A model generated the notes under the pieces. It had not been told where the DNA came from. It saw only the letters and a program-made list of their open reading frames with translations, and did not search any database. A program made the translations under genes and the position numbers. Of a stretch of 64,000 nt of DNA, positions 1-8,659 are shown one piece after another. Origin of the DNA: Streptomyces sp. V3I8 (GTDB lineage: Bacteria; Actinomycetota; Actinomycetes; Streptomycetales; Streptomycetaceae). How positions within the stretch are numbered: position 1 is the stretch's first letter; every line of letters starts with the position of its first letter. The stretch covers positions 744,001 through 808,000 of the forward strand of contig NZ_JAUSZL010000002.1 of NCBI RefSeq assembly GCF_030817535.1. Direction: 5' to 3'.

Positions 1-780
1 GCCGAGGACGACGGTCGGCCCGCCGGGCCGGCCGCCGCCCCGGCGCCGGCGTCCGGGGACGCGAAGGCGTCCCCGGGTCCGCCCGCCTCCGCGGCACCGG
101 AGCCCCGGCGCACCCCCGCCCCCGAACGGCCCCCCGTTCGCCGTCCGACCCCACCGCCCCGGCAGAGCGCGTCACCCCCATGGATCCGGCCGTCCCGGCC
201 CCCCGTGCCGCCGCCCGCCTCACCCACGTCACCGCCCCGGCCGGCGCAACCACCCCCGCCACCGCGGCCCCAGCCACCCCGCCCGCCCCGGTCGCTCCAG
301 CCGCTCCCGCGGTCCGAGCCCAGGACGCTGAGCATCCCGGACATCGGTCTCGAGGCCCCCGTCGTCGGACTGGGTCTGGACCGGCGGGGGCAGCTCACCA
401 CTCCGCCGATGGACAAGCCCAGACTGGCCGGCTGGTACCGGGGCGGGCCCGCGCCCGGTGAGGCGGGCACCGCCGTGGTGGTCGGACATCTGGACACCCG
501 GACCGGTCCCGCGGTCTTCGCCGGCCTGAGCACGCTGAAGCCCGGCCAACCCGTCGAGGCCCGGCGCGCCGACGGACGCACCGCCGTCTACACGGTGGAC
601 GCCGTCCGCATGTACGAGAAGGCGCGCTTCCCCAGCCAGGAGGTGTACAGCGCGAGGAAGCGCCCGGAGCTCCGGCTGATCACCTGTGGCGGGGTGTACG
701 ACCGGAAGACCGGCTACCAGAGCAATGTCGTCGTCTTCGCACACCTGACGAAGACGCGGGGACCTTCGGGTTCCGCCTAG
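1..780 (+). CDS. class F sortase, 5' end outside the window
   Basis: Transpeptidase-like enzyme of the sortase fold, probably anchored outside the membrane. The reading frame is open from base 1, so the start codon, and presumably a signal or membrane segment, lies upstream of the window. The first ~100 visible codons are Pro/Ala/Arg-rich linker. The sortase core follows: a beta-strand start (RTLSIPDIGLEAPVVGLGLD), the His box VVGHLDT, the Cys box LITCGG and the terminal strand NVVVFAHL. His and Cys are the known catalytic residues of the family; the Arg position is less clear. Class F sortases are common and of unclear substrate in actinobacteria. An internal ATG at 205 falls inside the proline-rich linker and is unlikely to be the true start. 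Confidence 0.8.
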   Translation, partial: AEDDGRPAGPAAAPAPASGDAKASPGPPASAAPEPRRTPAPERPPVRRPTPPPRQSASPPWIRPSRPPVPPPASPTSPPRPAQPPPPPRPQPPRPPRSLQPLPRSEPRTLSIPDIGLEAPVVGLGLDRRGQLTTPPMDKPRLAGWYRGGPAPGEAGTAVVVGHLDTRTGPAVFAGLSTLKPGQPVEARRADGRTAVYTVDAVRMYEKARFPSQEVYSARKRPELRLITCGGVYDRKTGYQSNVVVFAHLTKTRGPSGSA

Positions 781-879
781 CCCTCCCCTGCCCTGCCCTG
801 CCCGGTGCTGGTGCCGCGGCAGGTGCCGGAGCCGCTCGTCCGTGGCAGATTCCTGCGGTGATCCCGGAGACCGGCGACC

Positions 880-927
880 ACGCGCCCGCGCTGAACGACC
901 TCCCCCGGTCGTTCAGCGCGGGCGCGT
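880..927 (+). terminator. 21-bp perfect inverted repeat hairpin
   Basis: Bases 880-900 are exactly complementary to 907-927 around a 6-base loop (TCCCCC). It lies about 100 bases after the sortase stop and before the P450 start. There is no T-tract, as is usual for hairpin terminators in Streptomyces. A regulatory hairpin cannot be excluded. Confidence 0.75.
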
Positions 928-935
928 GCGCGTAT

Positions 936-983
936 GCGTGTGCGGCTGCGGGTGCGTGTGCGTGTGCGGCTGCGGGTGCGTGT
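936..983 (+). repeat. tandem 24-bp GTGCG-rich repeat, two perfect copies
   Basis: Two identical 24-base units (936-959 and 960-983) made of GTGCG/GCGGCTGCGG elements directly follow the 880-927 hairpin. With that hairpin they occupy most of the 389-base gap between the sortase and P450 genes. Low-complexity slippage is the simplest origin. Confidence 0.8.
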
Positions 984-1169
984 GCGAAACGAGCACGACT
1001 GCGGCTGCGGCTGCGGCATGGGTGACAGCACCCTGTGGGTGGCCGCGCCGACGGCGGGGACCGCCCTGGCGCATTGCGTGCGGTCCGGTCCCCGCACCGA
1101 TATGCGTCATGCGCTTTCGCAGTACGGTGCGCCTCGCGGCTCCCCACAGCCCCGACCGAGGAGACATCG

Positions 1170-2417
1170 ATGACCGGTCCGGTCGTACGCCTGCCTCTGC
1201 CCACCGAGGACCCCCTCGCACCGCCCGCCGCGTGGGAGACGCTGCGCCGGCAGTGCCCCGTCGCCCGGGCCGCCCTGCCCAGCGGTGACTCGGCGGTCTA
1301 CCTGACCCGCTACGACCATGTCAGGCAACTGCTCGCCGACCCCCGGTTCGTACGCCCCACCGAGCGGGACGACGCCGCCCGGATCGCCCCCGAGGGAGCC
1401 GGCGGCGCGGCGGCCACCGGCAGCGGCACGGTCGCCCTGCCGGATCGCGGTGAGCCCCACCAGCGCTGGCGGCGTCAGGTCGGCAGGTACTTCACCGTCA
1501 AGCGGATGACCGCGCTGCGTCCCGGCATGGTCCGTCTGACCGAGGACCTCGTCGACGCCATGGTCACCGCCGGCGCCCCGGCCGATCTGCGCGCCGCTCT
1601 CGGCTTCCCACTGCCCGTGTACGTCATCTGCGACCTGCTCGGCATCCCCGCCGACGACCGGGACCGCTTCTCCCACTGGTCCGACGCCTTCCTCAGCGTC
1701 ACCCGCTACACCGGCGAGGAGATCCGGACCGCCCACGGGGAGCTCGTGGCCTACATGTCCGCGCACATCGACGCCAAGCGCGCCCGGCCCGCCGGCGATC
1801 TCCTCAGCACGCTCATCGAGGAGAGCGAGGCGGACGAGGAAGCCGGCGAGGACGGGGAGGAGCCGGGCCGGGAGCCGGGGCTGAGCCACGACGAACTCGT
1901 CGCCACCGGCATGGGGCTGCTCATCGCGGGACACGAGACCACCGCCAACATGATCGGCAAGATGGTCGCCATGCTGCTCGACGACCGCGGCCGCTGGGAA
2001 CGGCTGGTGAAGGATCCCTCGCTGGTGCGTACGGCCGTCGAGGAGTCCTTGCGCTTCGACGCCAACCTGGGCTTCGGCCTGCGCCGTTACCTCGGCGAGG
2101 ACGTGGAGATCGACGGCCGGCTCGTGCCCGCGGGCAGCACGGTCGTGTGCAGCATGCCGGCCGCCAACCGCGACGAGCGGGCGTTCGCCGGCGCCGACGA
2201 CACGGACCTCGGCCGTTCACCCAATCCGCACCTGACCTTCGGTGTGGGCCCGCACTCCTGTCTCGGCCAGGCGCTGGCCCGCACCGAACTCCAGGTGGTC
2301 CTGGAGACCCTGCTCGGGCGGCTGCCCACGCTGCGCCTGGCCGTGCCGGTCGAAGAACTGCGCAAGACCGAGGGACTCCTCGTCGGAGGGCTGAGCGAGG
2401 TCCCGGTCGCCTGGTGA
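1170..2417 (+). CDS. cytochrome P450
   Basis: Haem-thiolate monooxygenase of 415 residues, a normal bacterial length. Visible landmarks are the I-helix oxygen-binding motif GHETT (about residue 254), the K-helix ExxR motif as ESLR (E292, R295) and the haem loop FGVGPHSCLG with the axial Cys at about 364. ATG 1170 was chosen because GAGGAGA precedes it and the family N-terminus begins there; upstream in-frame starts would add an Ala/Arg-rich stretch. The ferredoxin gene follows after 82 bases on the same strand and is its likely electron donor. The substrate cannot be read from sequence. Confidence 0.93.
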   Translation: MTGPVVRLPLPTEDPLAPPAAWETLRRQCPVARAALPSGDSAVYLTRYDHVRQLLADPRFVRPTERDDAARIAPEGAGGAAATGSGTVALPDRGEPHQRWRRQVGRYFTVKRMTALRPGMVRLTEDLVDAMVTAGAPADLRAALGFPLPVYVICDLLGIPADDRDRFSHWSDAFLSVTRYTGEEIRTAHGELVAYMSAHIDAKRARPAGDLLSTLIEESEADEEAGEDGEEPGREPGLSHDELVATGMGLLIAGHETTANMIGKMVAMLLDDRGRWERLVKDPSLVRTAVEESLRFDANLGFGLRRYLGEDVEIDGRLVPAGSTVVCSMPAANRDERAFAGADDTDLGRSPNPHLTFGVGPHSCLGQALARTELQVVLETLLGRLPTLRLAVPVEELRKTEGLLVGGLSEVPVAW

Positions 2418-2499
2418 GCCGGGCCCTCTTCTCCCGAGATCCCCTCACCACCACACGACATGCGAACCCGTGCACATCGCCGGCCGGAAGGACGGAGTC

Positions 2500-2694
2500 A
2501 TGAAGCTCAGCGTGGACGAGGAGAGGTGCTGCGGCGCCGGCGCGTGTGTCCTGGCCGCTCCCGAGGTGTTCGACCAGCGGGACGAGGACGGCGTCGTCAC
2601 CCTCCTGGACAGCGACCCCGCCGAACACCGGCAGAACGCCGTGCGCGAGGCGGCAGCGGTCTGCCCCACCGCGGCGATCCGCGTGACCGCCTGA
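2500..2694 (+). CDS. [3Fe-4S] ferredoxin
   Basis: Small soluble electron carrier of 64 residues. The cluster motif is CCGAGAC near the N-terminus with the distal CPTAAI; the second Cys of a classical 4Fe-4S motif is replaced (Gly-Ala-Gly), as in the P450-linked [3Fe-4S] ferredoxins of Streptomyces. ATG 2500 has an AAGGACGGA Shine-Dalgarno sequence. Position just downstream of the P450 argues that it feeds electrons to that enzyme. No ferredoxin reductase lies nearby, so a reductase encoded elsewhere would be needed. Confidence 0.9.
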   Translation: MKLSVDEERCCGAGACVLAAPEVFDQRDEDGVVTLLDSDPAEHRQNAVREAAAVCPTAAIRVTA

Positions 2695-2760
2695 CCGCTC
2701 GATCGCTCGACCGCGAGGCCGGTAACGACGCGGTCGGGCACCCGCGGTTCGGCCTGTCCG

Positions 2761-2799
2761 CCGTCCCTGTAGGCCGTCCCTGTAGGCCGTCCCTGTACG
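2761..2799 (+). repeat. 13-bp tandem repeat, three copies
   Basis: CCGTCCCTGTAGG occurs twice and a third unit ends in ACG. It sits in the 329-base non-coding gap between the ferredoxin and the convergent epoxide hydrolase. No gene is supported in this gap. Confidence 0.75.
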
Positions 2800-2982
2800 C
2801 CGGGTGGACCCGGGCCACTGCACGCACGACGAGATCGCCACGATCGTGGCGGACCTGTCCCGCCGACCGACGGCCGGCCACGGCAAAGGGCGGGTGTGCG
2901 ACAGGAGCGGTCGCCGGAAGCCGTGGTGGTCTGCCGGACGCTGCCGGACACTGATGAACCGTGACTGGAACGAGGTGACCGG

Positions 2983-3005
2983 CGAGCCCGGCCCGACCGG
3001 GCTCG
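2983..3005. terminator. bidirectional hairpin between convergent genes
   Basis: CGAGCCCGG and CCGGGCTCG form a perfect 9-bp stem with a 5-base loop. It lies 18 bases from the epoxide hydrolase stop and serves as a plausible terminator for both converging transcripts. Confidence 0.7.
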
Positions 3006-3023
3006 GCTGGTGCACCCATCGGC

Positions 3024-4031
3024 TCATGCCGACGGCGTCGCTCCGTCGAGGGACGCGAGCCAGGCGAGCAGCAGCCGGTTGACCTCGTCGGGGCGTTCCT
3101 GCTGGACCCAGTGGCCGCAGCCCTCGACGAGGTGCGAGGAGACCAGACCGGGGAGGGTGCCGGGGAACGCCTCGACCGCGTCGGCCAACCAGGTGAGGGA
3201 GGCGTCGAGTTCACCGGCGACGAAGAGCGACGGCTGCGCGATCGGAGCGCCGTCGAAGTCCGCGAGGTCCTCCCAGTCGCGGTCCATGCTGCGGTAGCGG
3301 TTGAGCGCCCCCTTGAACCCGGTCCGCCCGAACTCGGCCGTGACGAAGTCGAGTTCCGCGTCCGTGAGCCAGGACGGACGGTGCGGTACGAAGCGGTCCG
3401 ACATCCTGGCGCCCTTCGGTACGAAGAAGACCGCGCCCTCCCCCGACGCCGGCCTCGTGTCGCCGGCCAGGGTGGCGTAGAAACCGGCCAGCCAGCCCCG
3501 CACGTCGCGCTCGATCTCCGCCTCCGCGCGGCCCGGCTCCTGGAAGTGGCCGACGTAGAACTCCTCGTCCCCGCCGATCATGGCGAAGACGTCGCTCGGC
3601 CGCGGGCCGCCCCGGGGCGCGTACGGCACGCCGAGCATCCCGACGGCGGTGAAGACGTCGGGCCGCAGCAGCGCGGAGTCGGCGGCGATGGTCGAGCCCC
3701 AGTCGTGGCCGACGATCACGGCGGTCTCCTCGCCGAGCGCACGGACGACCGCCACGTTGTCCTCGACATGGGCACCGATGCGGTACGCCGCCACGTCCTC
3801 GGGCACCGAGGAGCGCCCGTAGCCGCGTACGTCGACGGCCACCGCGCGGTAGCCGGCCGCGGCGAGCACCGGGAGCTGGTGGCGCCACGAGGACCAGAGT
3901 TCGGGAAAGCCGTGGATCAGCAGGACCAGCGGGCCGGCGCCCTGCTCGACCAGGTGGATACGGGCACCGGGCACGTCCACCAGTCGGTGACGGGCACCCG
4001 CCGGGGTGATCGGGTCGGCGTCCTGCGGCAT
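3024..4031 (-). CDS. epoxide hydrolase-type alpha/beta hydrolase
   Basis: Soluble hydrolase of 335 residues. The oxyanion motif HGFPE is at residues 40-44, DVRGYG at about 67-72, the nucleophile elbow GHDWGS puts Asp at about residue 110 (Asp rather than Ser, typical of epoxide hydrolases and dehalogenases), and the catalytic His lies in GHWVQQERP near the C-terminus. The start at 4031 has a GGAGGG Shine-Dalgarno; a longer in-frame extension to 4232 has no family similarity. It converges with the P450-ferredoxin operon, so an epoxide-forming and opening pair is conceivable but unproven. Confidence 0.88.
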   Translation of the reverse strand: MPQDADPITPAGARHRLVDVPGARIHLVEQGAGPLVLLIHGFPELWSSWRHQLPVLAAAGYRAVAVDVRGYGRSSVPEDVAAYRIGAHVEDNVAVVRALGEETAVIVGHDWGSTIAADSALLRPDVFTAVGMLGVPYAPRGGPRPSDVFAMIGGDEEFYVGHFQEPGRAEAEIERDVRGWLAGFYATLAGDTRPASGEGAVFFVPKGARMSDRFVPHRPSWLTDAELDFVTAEFGRTGFKGALNRYRSMDRDWEDLADFDGAPIAQPSLFVAGELDASLTWLADAVEAFPGTLPGLVSSHLVEGCGHWVQQERPDEVNRLLLAWLASLDGATPSA

Positions 4032-4290
4032 GAGCCCTCCTCGGGGTGTGTTCTCCTGCCGTTGATCATGGTGGGGCCTGCGCCACGGGGCGAGATGCCT
4101 TGCCGTTTCGGCAAAAGCGGGTCCGGACGGCACCGGGGTCCGCGGGACGGGCGGGTTCACGCCACTCCTGGGGCGCGGGTGGCTGCGGTGAACCGGACCG
4201 CGTGACGGCACGTACTGAAGGAGGGCGTTCACCTCACGGGAGCGTCCATGGAAGTGACGCTGTGTCAGAACAGTCGCACGGGAGCGGTGG

Positions 4291-5700
4291 ATGAGGCACG
4301 CACGACGGAATGTTCAGCGCATCGCACGGCTCGCCGCCATCGGCGGGCTGGCCTGCGGAGGGCTGATGGTCACGCATGCCGTGGCGAGCGAGACGTCGGG
4401 CGATCCGCTCACTCCCAACGCCGAGACCCGGGCCGCGCGGACCGGCCAGGAACTGGTCACCGACCTGGGCGCCTCCCGTACGGCGGGCAGCTGGATCGAC
4501 GCCGAGGGGCGCCCGGTCGTCGCGGTGACCGACGAGAAGGCGGCGGCCGACGTACGCGAGGCCGGCGCCGTCGCCAAGGTCGTCAGCCACACCATGCTGG
4601 ACCTCAAGTCCGCCACCGAGACGCTGAAGGACGCGCCCAAGGTGGCCGGCACCTCCTGGGCGATGGACTACGCAGCCAACCAGGTGGTGGTGCGCGCCGA
4701 CACCACCGTCTCCGCCGCCCAGTGGGCGCGGCTGACCGCGGTCGCCGAGGGCATCGGCACCTCCGTGCGTATGGAGCGGACGAAGGGCACGTTCACGCCG
4801 CGGCTGAACGGCGCCGACGCGATGTTCGCGGGCTCGGGACGCTGTTCGGCGGGCTTCAACGTGACGAACGGGCAGAACGACTTCATCCTCACGGCCGGCC
4901 ACTGCGGCCCCGTGGGCACGACGTGGTTCTCGGACCAGCAGGGCAGCAAGCAGGTCGGGGACACCGTCTCCGGCTCATTCCCCGGCGGCGACTTCTCGCT
5001 CGTGCGGTACGCCCCCGGAACCGCCCTGAGCGGCGCCGACATCGTGTCCGTGGGCGGCGGCCAGGGCGTACGGATCGTCGGGGCGGCCGATCCGGCCGTC
5101 GGGCAGAAGGTCTTCCGCAGCGGCAGCACGACCGGCCTGCGGTCCGGTCAGGTGACGGGGCTCAACGCCACGGTGAACTACCCCCAGGGCACGGTCACCG
5201 GACTCATCGAGACCACGGTGTGCGCCGAACCGGGCGACAGCGGCGGCCCGATGTTCGCCGACGGACTGGCCCTGGGCGTCACCTCGGGCGGCAGCGGTGA
5301 CTGCACCAATGGCGGCACGACGTTCTTCCAGCCCGTGACGAAGGCGCTCGACTCGCTCGGCGTGGAACTGGCGGGCGACCCCGGCTCGGCCGACCAGGCC
5401 GCGCCCTCCTCCGGCAGCACCGGAGCCACCGGCGGCGCGGGCGCGGCGGTGCCGCCCGGCGCCTCCTCGACCGCCCCCGGCGGCGCGGTCCTGCCAGGTG
5501 CCATGGGTCCGGCGCAGACGGTTCCCGAGGGGCGGACCGACACCACGACCTCGGCGCTGGAACGGCTCGGCGAGTACCGGAATCTCGGGCCCGGGCTGTT
5601 CGTCATCGCGGGGAGCCTGCTCGCGCTGGTGGCACTGCGCATCCGTTCGGAACGGGGCCGCAGGCGCTATCGCAACCAGTACGCGCAGAGCTGGGGCTGA
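4291..5700 (+). CDS. streptogrisin-like serine protease with C-terminal membrane anchor
   Basis: Secreted S1 (chymotrypsin-fold) protease of 469 residues. It has an N-terminal signal peptide (about 1-32), an alpha-lytic-type propeptide (about 40-165) and a catalytic domain with TAGHC (H204), GGDFSLV (D234) and PGDSGGP (S317). A Gly/Ala/Ser/Pro linker (365-420) leads to a hydrophobic segment (about 430-448) and a basic RIRSERGRRRYR tail. The tail suggests membrane anchoring after export, unlike classical released streptogrisins. A related protease gene runs off the end of this window. It is divergent from the epoxide hydrolase. Confidence 0.9.
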   Translation: MRHARRNVQRIARLAAIGGLACGGLMVTHAVASETSGDPLTPNAETRAARTGQELVTDLGASRTAGSWIDAEGRPVVAVTDEKAAADVREAGAVAKVVSHTMLDLKSATETLKDAPKVAGTSWAMDYAANQVVVRADTTVSAAQWARLTAVAEGIGTSVRMERTKGTFTPRLNGADAMFAGSGRCSAGFNVTNGQNDFILTAGHCGPVGTTWFSDQQGSKQVGDTVSGSFPGGDFSLVRYAPGTALSGADIVSVGGGQGVRIVGAADPAVGQKVFRSGSTTGLRSGQVTGLNATVNYPQGTVTGLIETTVCAEPGDSGGPMFADGLALGVTSGGSGDCTNGGTTFFQPVTKALDSLGVELAGDPGSADQAAPSSGSTGATGGAGAAVPPGASSTAPGGAVLPGAMGPAQTVPEGRTDTTTSALERLGEYRNLGPGLFVIAGSLLALVALRIRSERGRRRYRNQYAQSWG

Positions 5701-5737
5701 CCGGAGCCCCACCCTGCGGGGAGCGTTTACTGGGGAC

Positions 5738-6994
5738 ATGACGCACCCCAGTCACGACGCCGGCCGAGCTCCCGCCGACACCGACACCGGCACCACAACG
5801 GCATCCGCGTCCACGTCCGCACCCGTGTCCGCCCCGGCCGAAGACCGTGCCCCCGTCGTCGTGGGCACCCCCGGCTCCTTCGCCCGCGGTGTGCTGGACG
5901 AGCGGCACCCGGCCCTGATCGAGCGGGTCCGGCGGGCCACTCCCTACCCGCCGGCCCAGCAGCGCGCCCTCGACGCCCTCCTCGACGAGATCACCCAGGG
6001 ACCGGTCGGGCGCCTGCACGACAGCGAGCCGGGCGCCGGGGCCTGGCGGGACGAGCCGTACTACGGGCAGCGCTGGGCGGACGTGCCGTTCCTGTGGGCG
6101 GAGAGTTTCTTCTACCGCAGACTCCTGGCCGCCCTGGGGTACTTCGCGCCGGGCCCGTGGCGGGGTGTCGACCCCTTCGCCCCCTTCAAGAACGCCGAAC
6201 TCGCGGGCGCCCAGGTCGACGGCGAGCTGTCCGCGCTCGACCGCCTCCCCGCCCTGCCGCCGGACGAGCGGGACCGTACGCTCCTGCTCTCCTCCCTCTG
6301 GGGCAACCGCGCCGACCTCGGCTTCCGGCTGTCCGCGGGCGGGGCGGGGCTGGGCGACCAGGTGCCGGGGCTCGTCGTCGACGACTCGCCGGCGCTGTGG
6401 GAGCTGCTCGCGGCCGGCGGGCCCGGCACGGTCTGTCTCGTCGCCGACAACGCCGGTCCGGAACTGCTCCCCGACCTCGTGCTCGCCGACCACCTGCTGG
6501 CCACCGGGCGGGCCGCCCGCGTGGTCCTGCACCTGAAGCCGTACCCGTACTACGTCTCCGACGCCACCACCGCCGACACACTCGCCTGCCTCGACCGGCT
6601 GACGCGCGCGTCCGGGCATGCCGCGGCGGCCGGCGAACGGCTGCGGCGGGCCATGACCGACGGCCGGATGGTCCTGCGCGCCCACCCGTTCTCCTGCGCG
6701 CCGTACTCCTACGACCGGATGCCCGCCGATCTCCGGGAGGATTTCGCGTCCGCCACGCTCACCGTCATGAAGGGCGACCTCAACTACCGCCGCCTGGTGG
6801 GCGACCGGCACTGGCCGGCCACCACGCCGTTCGCGCAGGCCTGCGCGTACTTCCCCGGCCCGGTGGCCGCGCTGCGGACACTCAAGTGCGACGTCATGAC
6901 CGGGCTGACGTCCGCGGCGCTGGCGGAGCTGGACGCGGGCGCAAAGTCCTGGCGTACGAGCGGGACGCACGCCCTCGTCCAGGTCAGGGCCTGA
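5738..6994 (+). CDS. DUF89/ARMT1-like metal-dependent phosphatase
   Basis: Protein of 418 residues resembling the damage-control phosphatase family (DUF89, ARMT1-like). Family landmarks seen are the SLWGNRADL segment, VADNAGPELLPDL (acidic DNxGxE metal-site motif) and VMKGDLNYRRL (K-G-D-xN motif). Known members hydrolyse phosphate esters of damaged sugar phosphates. The first ~50 residues are Thr/Ala/Ser-rich and probably disordered. ATG 5738 follows GGGGAC. The neighbours are unrelated, so no pathway can be assigned. Confidence 0.85.
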   Translation: MTHPSHDAGRAPADTDTGTTTASASTSAPVSAPAEDRAPVVVGTPGSFARGVLDERHPALIERVRRATPYPPAQQRALDALLDEITQGPVGRLHDSEPGAGAWRDEPYYGQRWADVPFLWAESFFYRRLLAALGYFAPGPWRGVDPFAPFKNAELAGAQVDGELSALDRLPALPPDERDRTLLLSSLWGNRADLGFRLSAGGAGLGDQVPGLVVDDSPALWELLAAGGPGTVCLVADNAGPELLPDLVLADHLLATGRAARVVLHLKPYPYYVSDATTADTLACLDRLTRASGHAAAAGERLRRAMTDGRMVLRAHPFSCAPYSYDRMPADLREDFASATLTVMKGDLNYRRLVGDRHWPATTPFAQACAYFPGPVAALRTLKCDVMTGLTSAALAELDAGAKSWRTSGTHALVQVRA

Positions 6995-7085
6995 CCGCGG
7001 CACGGACCGCGCGCCGCGGCAGGCGGTGCACAGCTTGCCCGGGGTCCCGGAAGTGCTGTCACAGGCACCGCATACCATCACCGTG

Positions 7086-7466
7086 ATGAGCAGCCGGACG
7101 CCACAGCGAGCACGCCGCGTCACACGCGGCGCGGCACTGTGCGCTGCCCTGGCCGTGCTGTTCGCGGTGCTGGTGGCCTGTCTGGGGTACGTGCCGGCGC
7201 ACGGCCGGACGGCTCCCGCCGCCGCGCCACCCGTCACCGTCTCCGTCGCGCACGAACGGCTGGGCTCCCCCGCCGAGCACGACCAGTGCTGCGGTCTGCC
7301 CACCCGCGAGGCGCGGGCCGTGCTGCCGGTGGGCGCCCACCCCCTGCCCGCGGTGGCGCCCCGGATGCCGGTCGCGGCCCACCCGGCCCCGGCGGCGCGC
7401 GTCCGCGTGGCACCGCCCGCGCGCGGGGCCCCCGACCTCCATGTCCTGCAGGTGCAGCGGATCTAG
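7086..7466 (+). CDS. small membrane/secreted protein of unknown function
   Basis: Protein of 126 residues: an Arg-rich N-terminus, one hydrophobic helix (about 16-36) with a Cys that could be a lipidation site, then an Ala/Pro/His-rich tail with a CC pair. I do not recognise a named domain. It precedes the DUF3105 gene by 87 bases in the same direction, so the two may be co-transcribed. Confidence 0.6.
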   Translation: MSSRTPQRARRVTRGAALCAALAVLFAVLVACLGYVPAHGRTAPAAAPPVTVSVAHERLGSPAEHDQCCGLPTREARAVLPVGAHPLPAVAPRMPVAAHPAPAARVRVAPPARGAPDLHVLQVQRI

Positions 7467-7553
7467 ACCGGCGTCCGTACGACGACGTCCGTCCGACCCT
7501 CACCCACCGCCGCCCGAACGATCCGGCGCGGCGGGGACAAGGAACGCACCTCC

Positions 7554-8210
7554 ATGAGCAGAACCAGCAAGAAGTCGGCCGCCACCGCCCGTAAGGCGCG
7601 CATCGAGGAGATGCGCCGCACCGAGAAGGCCCGCGAGCGCAGGAACCGGATCCTGACCGTCGCGGTCAGCACGGCCATCGTCGTCGGACTCGTCGGCTTC
7701 GGCGCGTACTACATCAACGACGCGAACGAGAAGGACGAGCAGCGGCAGGCGGCCGCGAAGAAGCCCGTCGAGGGCGAGAAGTCCTGGGACGCGAAGAAGC
7801 TGACCCAGAACCACGTCACGAAGTCGGTGTCGTACCCGATGAACCCGCCGGTCGGCGGCGACCACGACCAGGCGTGGATGACCTGTGACGGCTCGGTCTA
7901 CAAGGAGGCGATACGGAACGAGAACGCGGTGCACTCCCTGGAGCACGGCGCGGTCTGGATCACCTACAACGACGACGCGTCGGACGCCGACGTGAAGACC
8001 CTCGCCGACAAGGTCGGCAGGACGCCGTACACGCTGATGAGCCCGGTGAAGGACCAGGCCGGTGCCCTCATGCTGTCGGCCTGGGGCAAGCAGCTGACCG
8101 TGGAGAAGGCCTCGGACCCGCGGGTCCAGCAGTTCCTGACGAAGTACGTGCAGGGCCCGCAGACCCCCGAGCCCGGGGCGGCCTGCACCAACGGCGTCGA
8201 CGCGGCCTGA
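7554..8210 (+). CDS. DUF3105 membrane-anchored protein
   Basis: Protein of 218 residues. A basic, charged N-terminus (1-37) precedes one transmembrane helix (about 38-60), followed by an extracytoplasmic domain matching DUF3105: SYPMNPPVGGDHDQ, NAVHSLEHGAVWITY and SAWGKQL. The His-containing GGDHD and SLEHG motifs are the conserved signature. The function of the family is unknown. A terminator hairpin follows within 12 bases. Confidence 0.87.
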   Translation: MSRTSKKSAATARKARIEEMRRTEKARERRNRILTVAVSTAIVVGLVGFGAYYINDANEKDEQRQAAAKKPVEGEKSWDAKKLTQNHVTKSVSYPMNPPVGGDHDQAWMTCDGSVYKEAIRNENAVHSLEHGAVWITYNDDASDADVKTLADKVGRTPYTLMSPVKDQAGALMLSAWGKQLTVEKASDPRVQQFLTKYVQGPQTPEPGAACTNGVDAA

Positions 8211-8221
8211 CGTCCCGGGGG

Positions 8222-8250
8222 GCGCCGGGCTCCGGCCCCGAGTCCGGCGC
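8222..8250 (+). terminator. 11-bp hairpin after the DUF3105 gene
   Basis: GCGCCGGGCTC pairs with GAGTCCGGCGC (one G-T wobble) around a 7-base loop, starting 12 bases after the stop codon. Confidence 0.7.
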
Positions 8251-8659
8251 CACGGCACCCACGGACGCCGTGCTGTCCCGTGCCGTGCGCTCCTCTGCCG
8301 TGCGCGCCGCCGAGCGCGCCGTGATCCACTCGCGGACCGATGCGGCCTGATGGCGCTGTTCTCGACGGACCGTACGGACCGGTACGGACCAGTACGAACC
8401 GGTGCAGGCCGGTACACGGACCGGTGCAGGCGCTGGGAGCCGGTCGCGCGGTTTCCGCGCCCCTGGCGGGGCCGGCTGGCCCGGCCGGGCGACGTGTACC
8501 GGTCCCGGCCGGTCCGCCCGGCGTGGGAACGGTCCGGACCGCGGGCGTTCCCGCATCCTCTCCTCGTCGCACGCGATCACCGACGACCGGGTGCGACCGG
8601 ATACGAACGCACGCGACCGGCGGCCGGCCGTTCGCCACCGTGACGAGGAGGAACCACCC
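8251..8659 (+). other. non-coding gap with reiterated CGGTACGGACC-type sequence
   Basis: About 400 bases without a supportable gene. Around 8369-8430 short related blocks (CGGTACGGACC, CGGTGCAGG, CGGTACACGG) recur. Frames crossing this stretch are Arg/Pro/Gly-rich and look like chance high-GC openings. Confidence 0.5.

Noticed and set aside
936..983. CRISPR-like repeat
   Set aside because: Only two adjacent copies without spacers; no cas genes.
2804..3082. 92-codon plus-strand frame in the gap after the ferredoxin
   Set aside because: It overlaps the epoxide hydrolase 3' end and the terminator hairpin and has Arg-rich chance composition.
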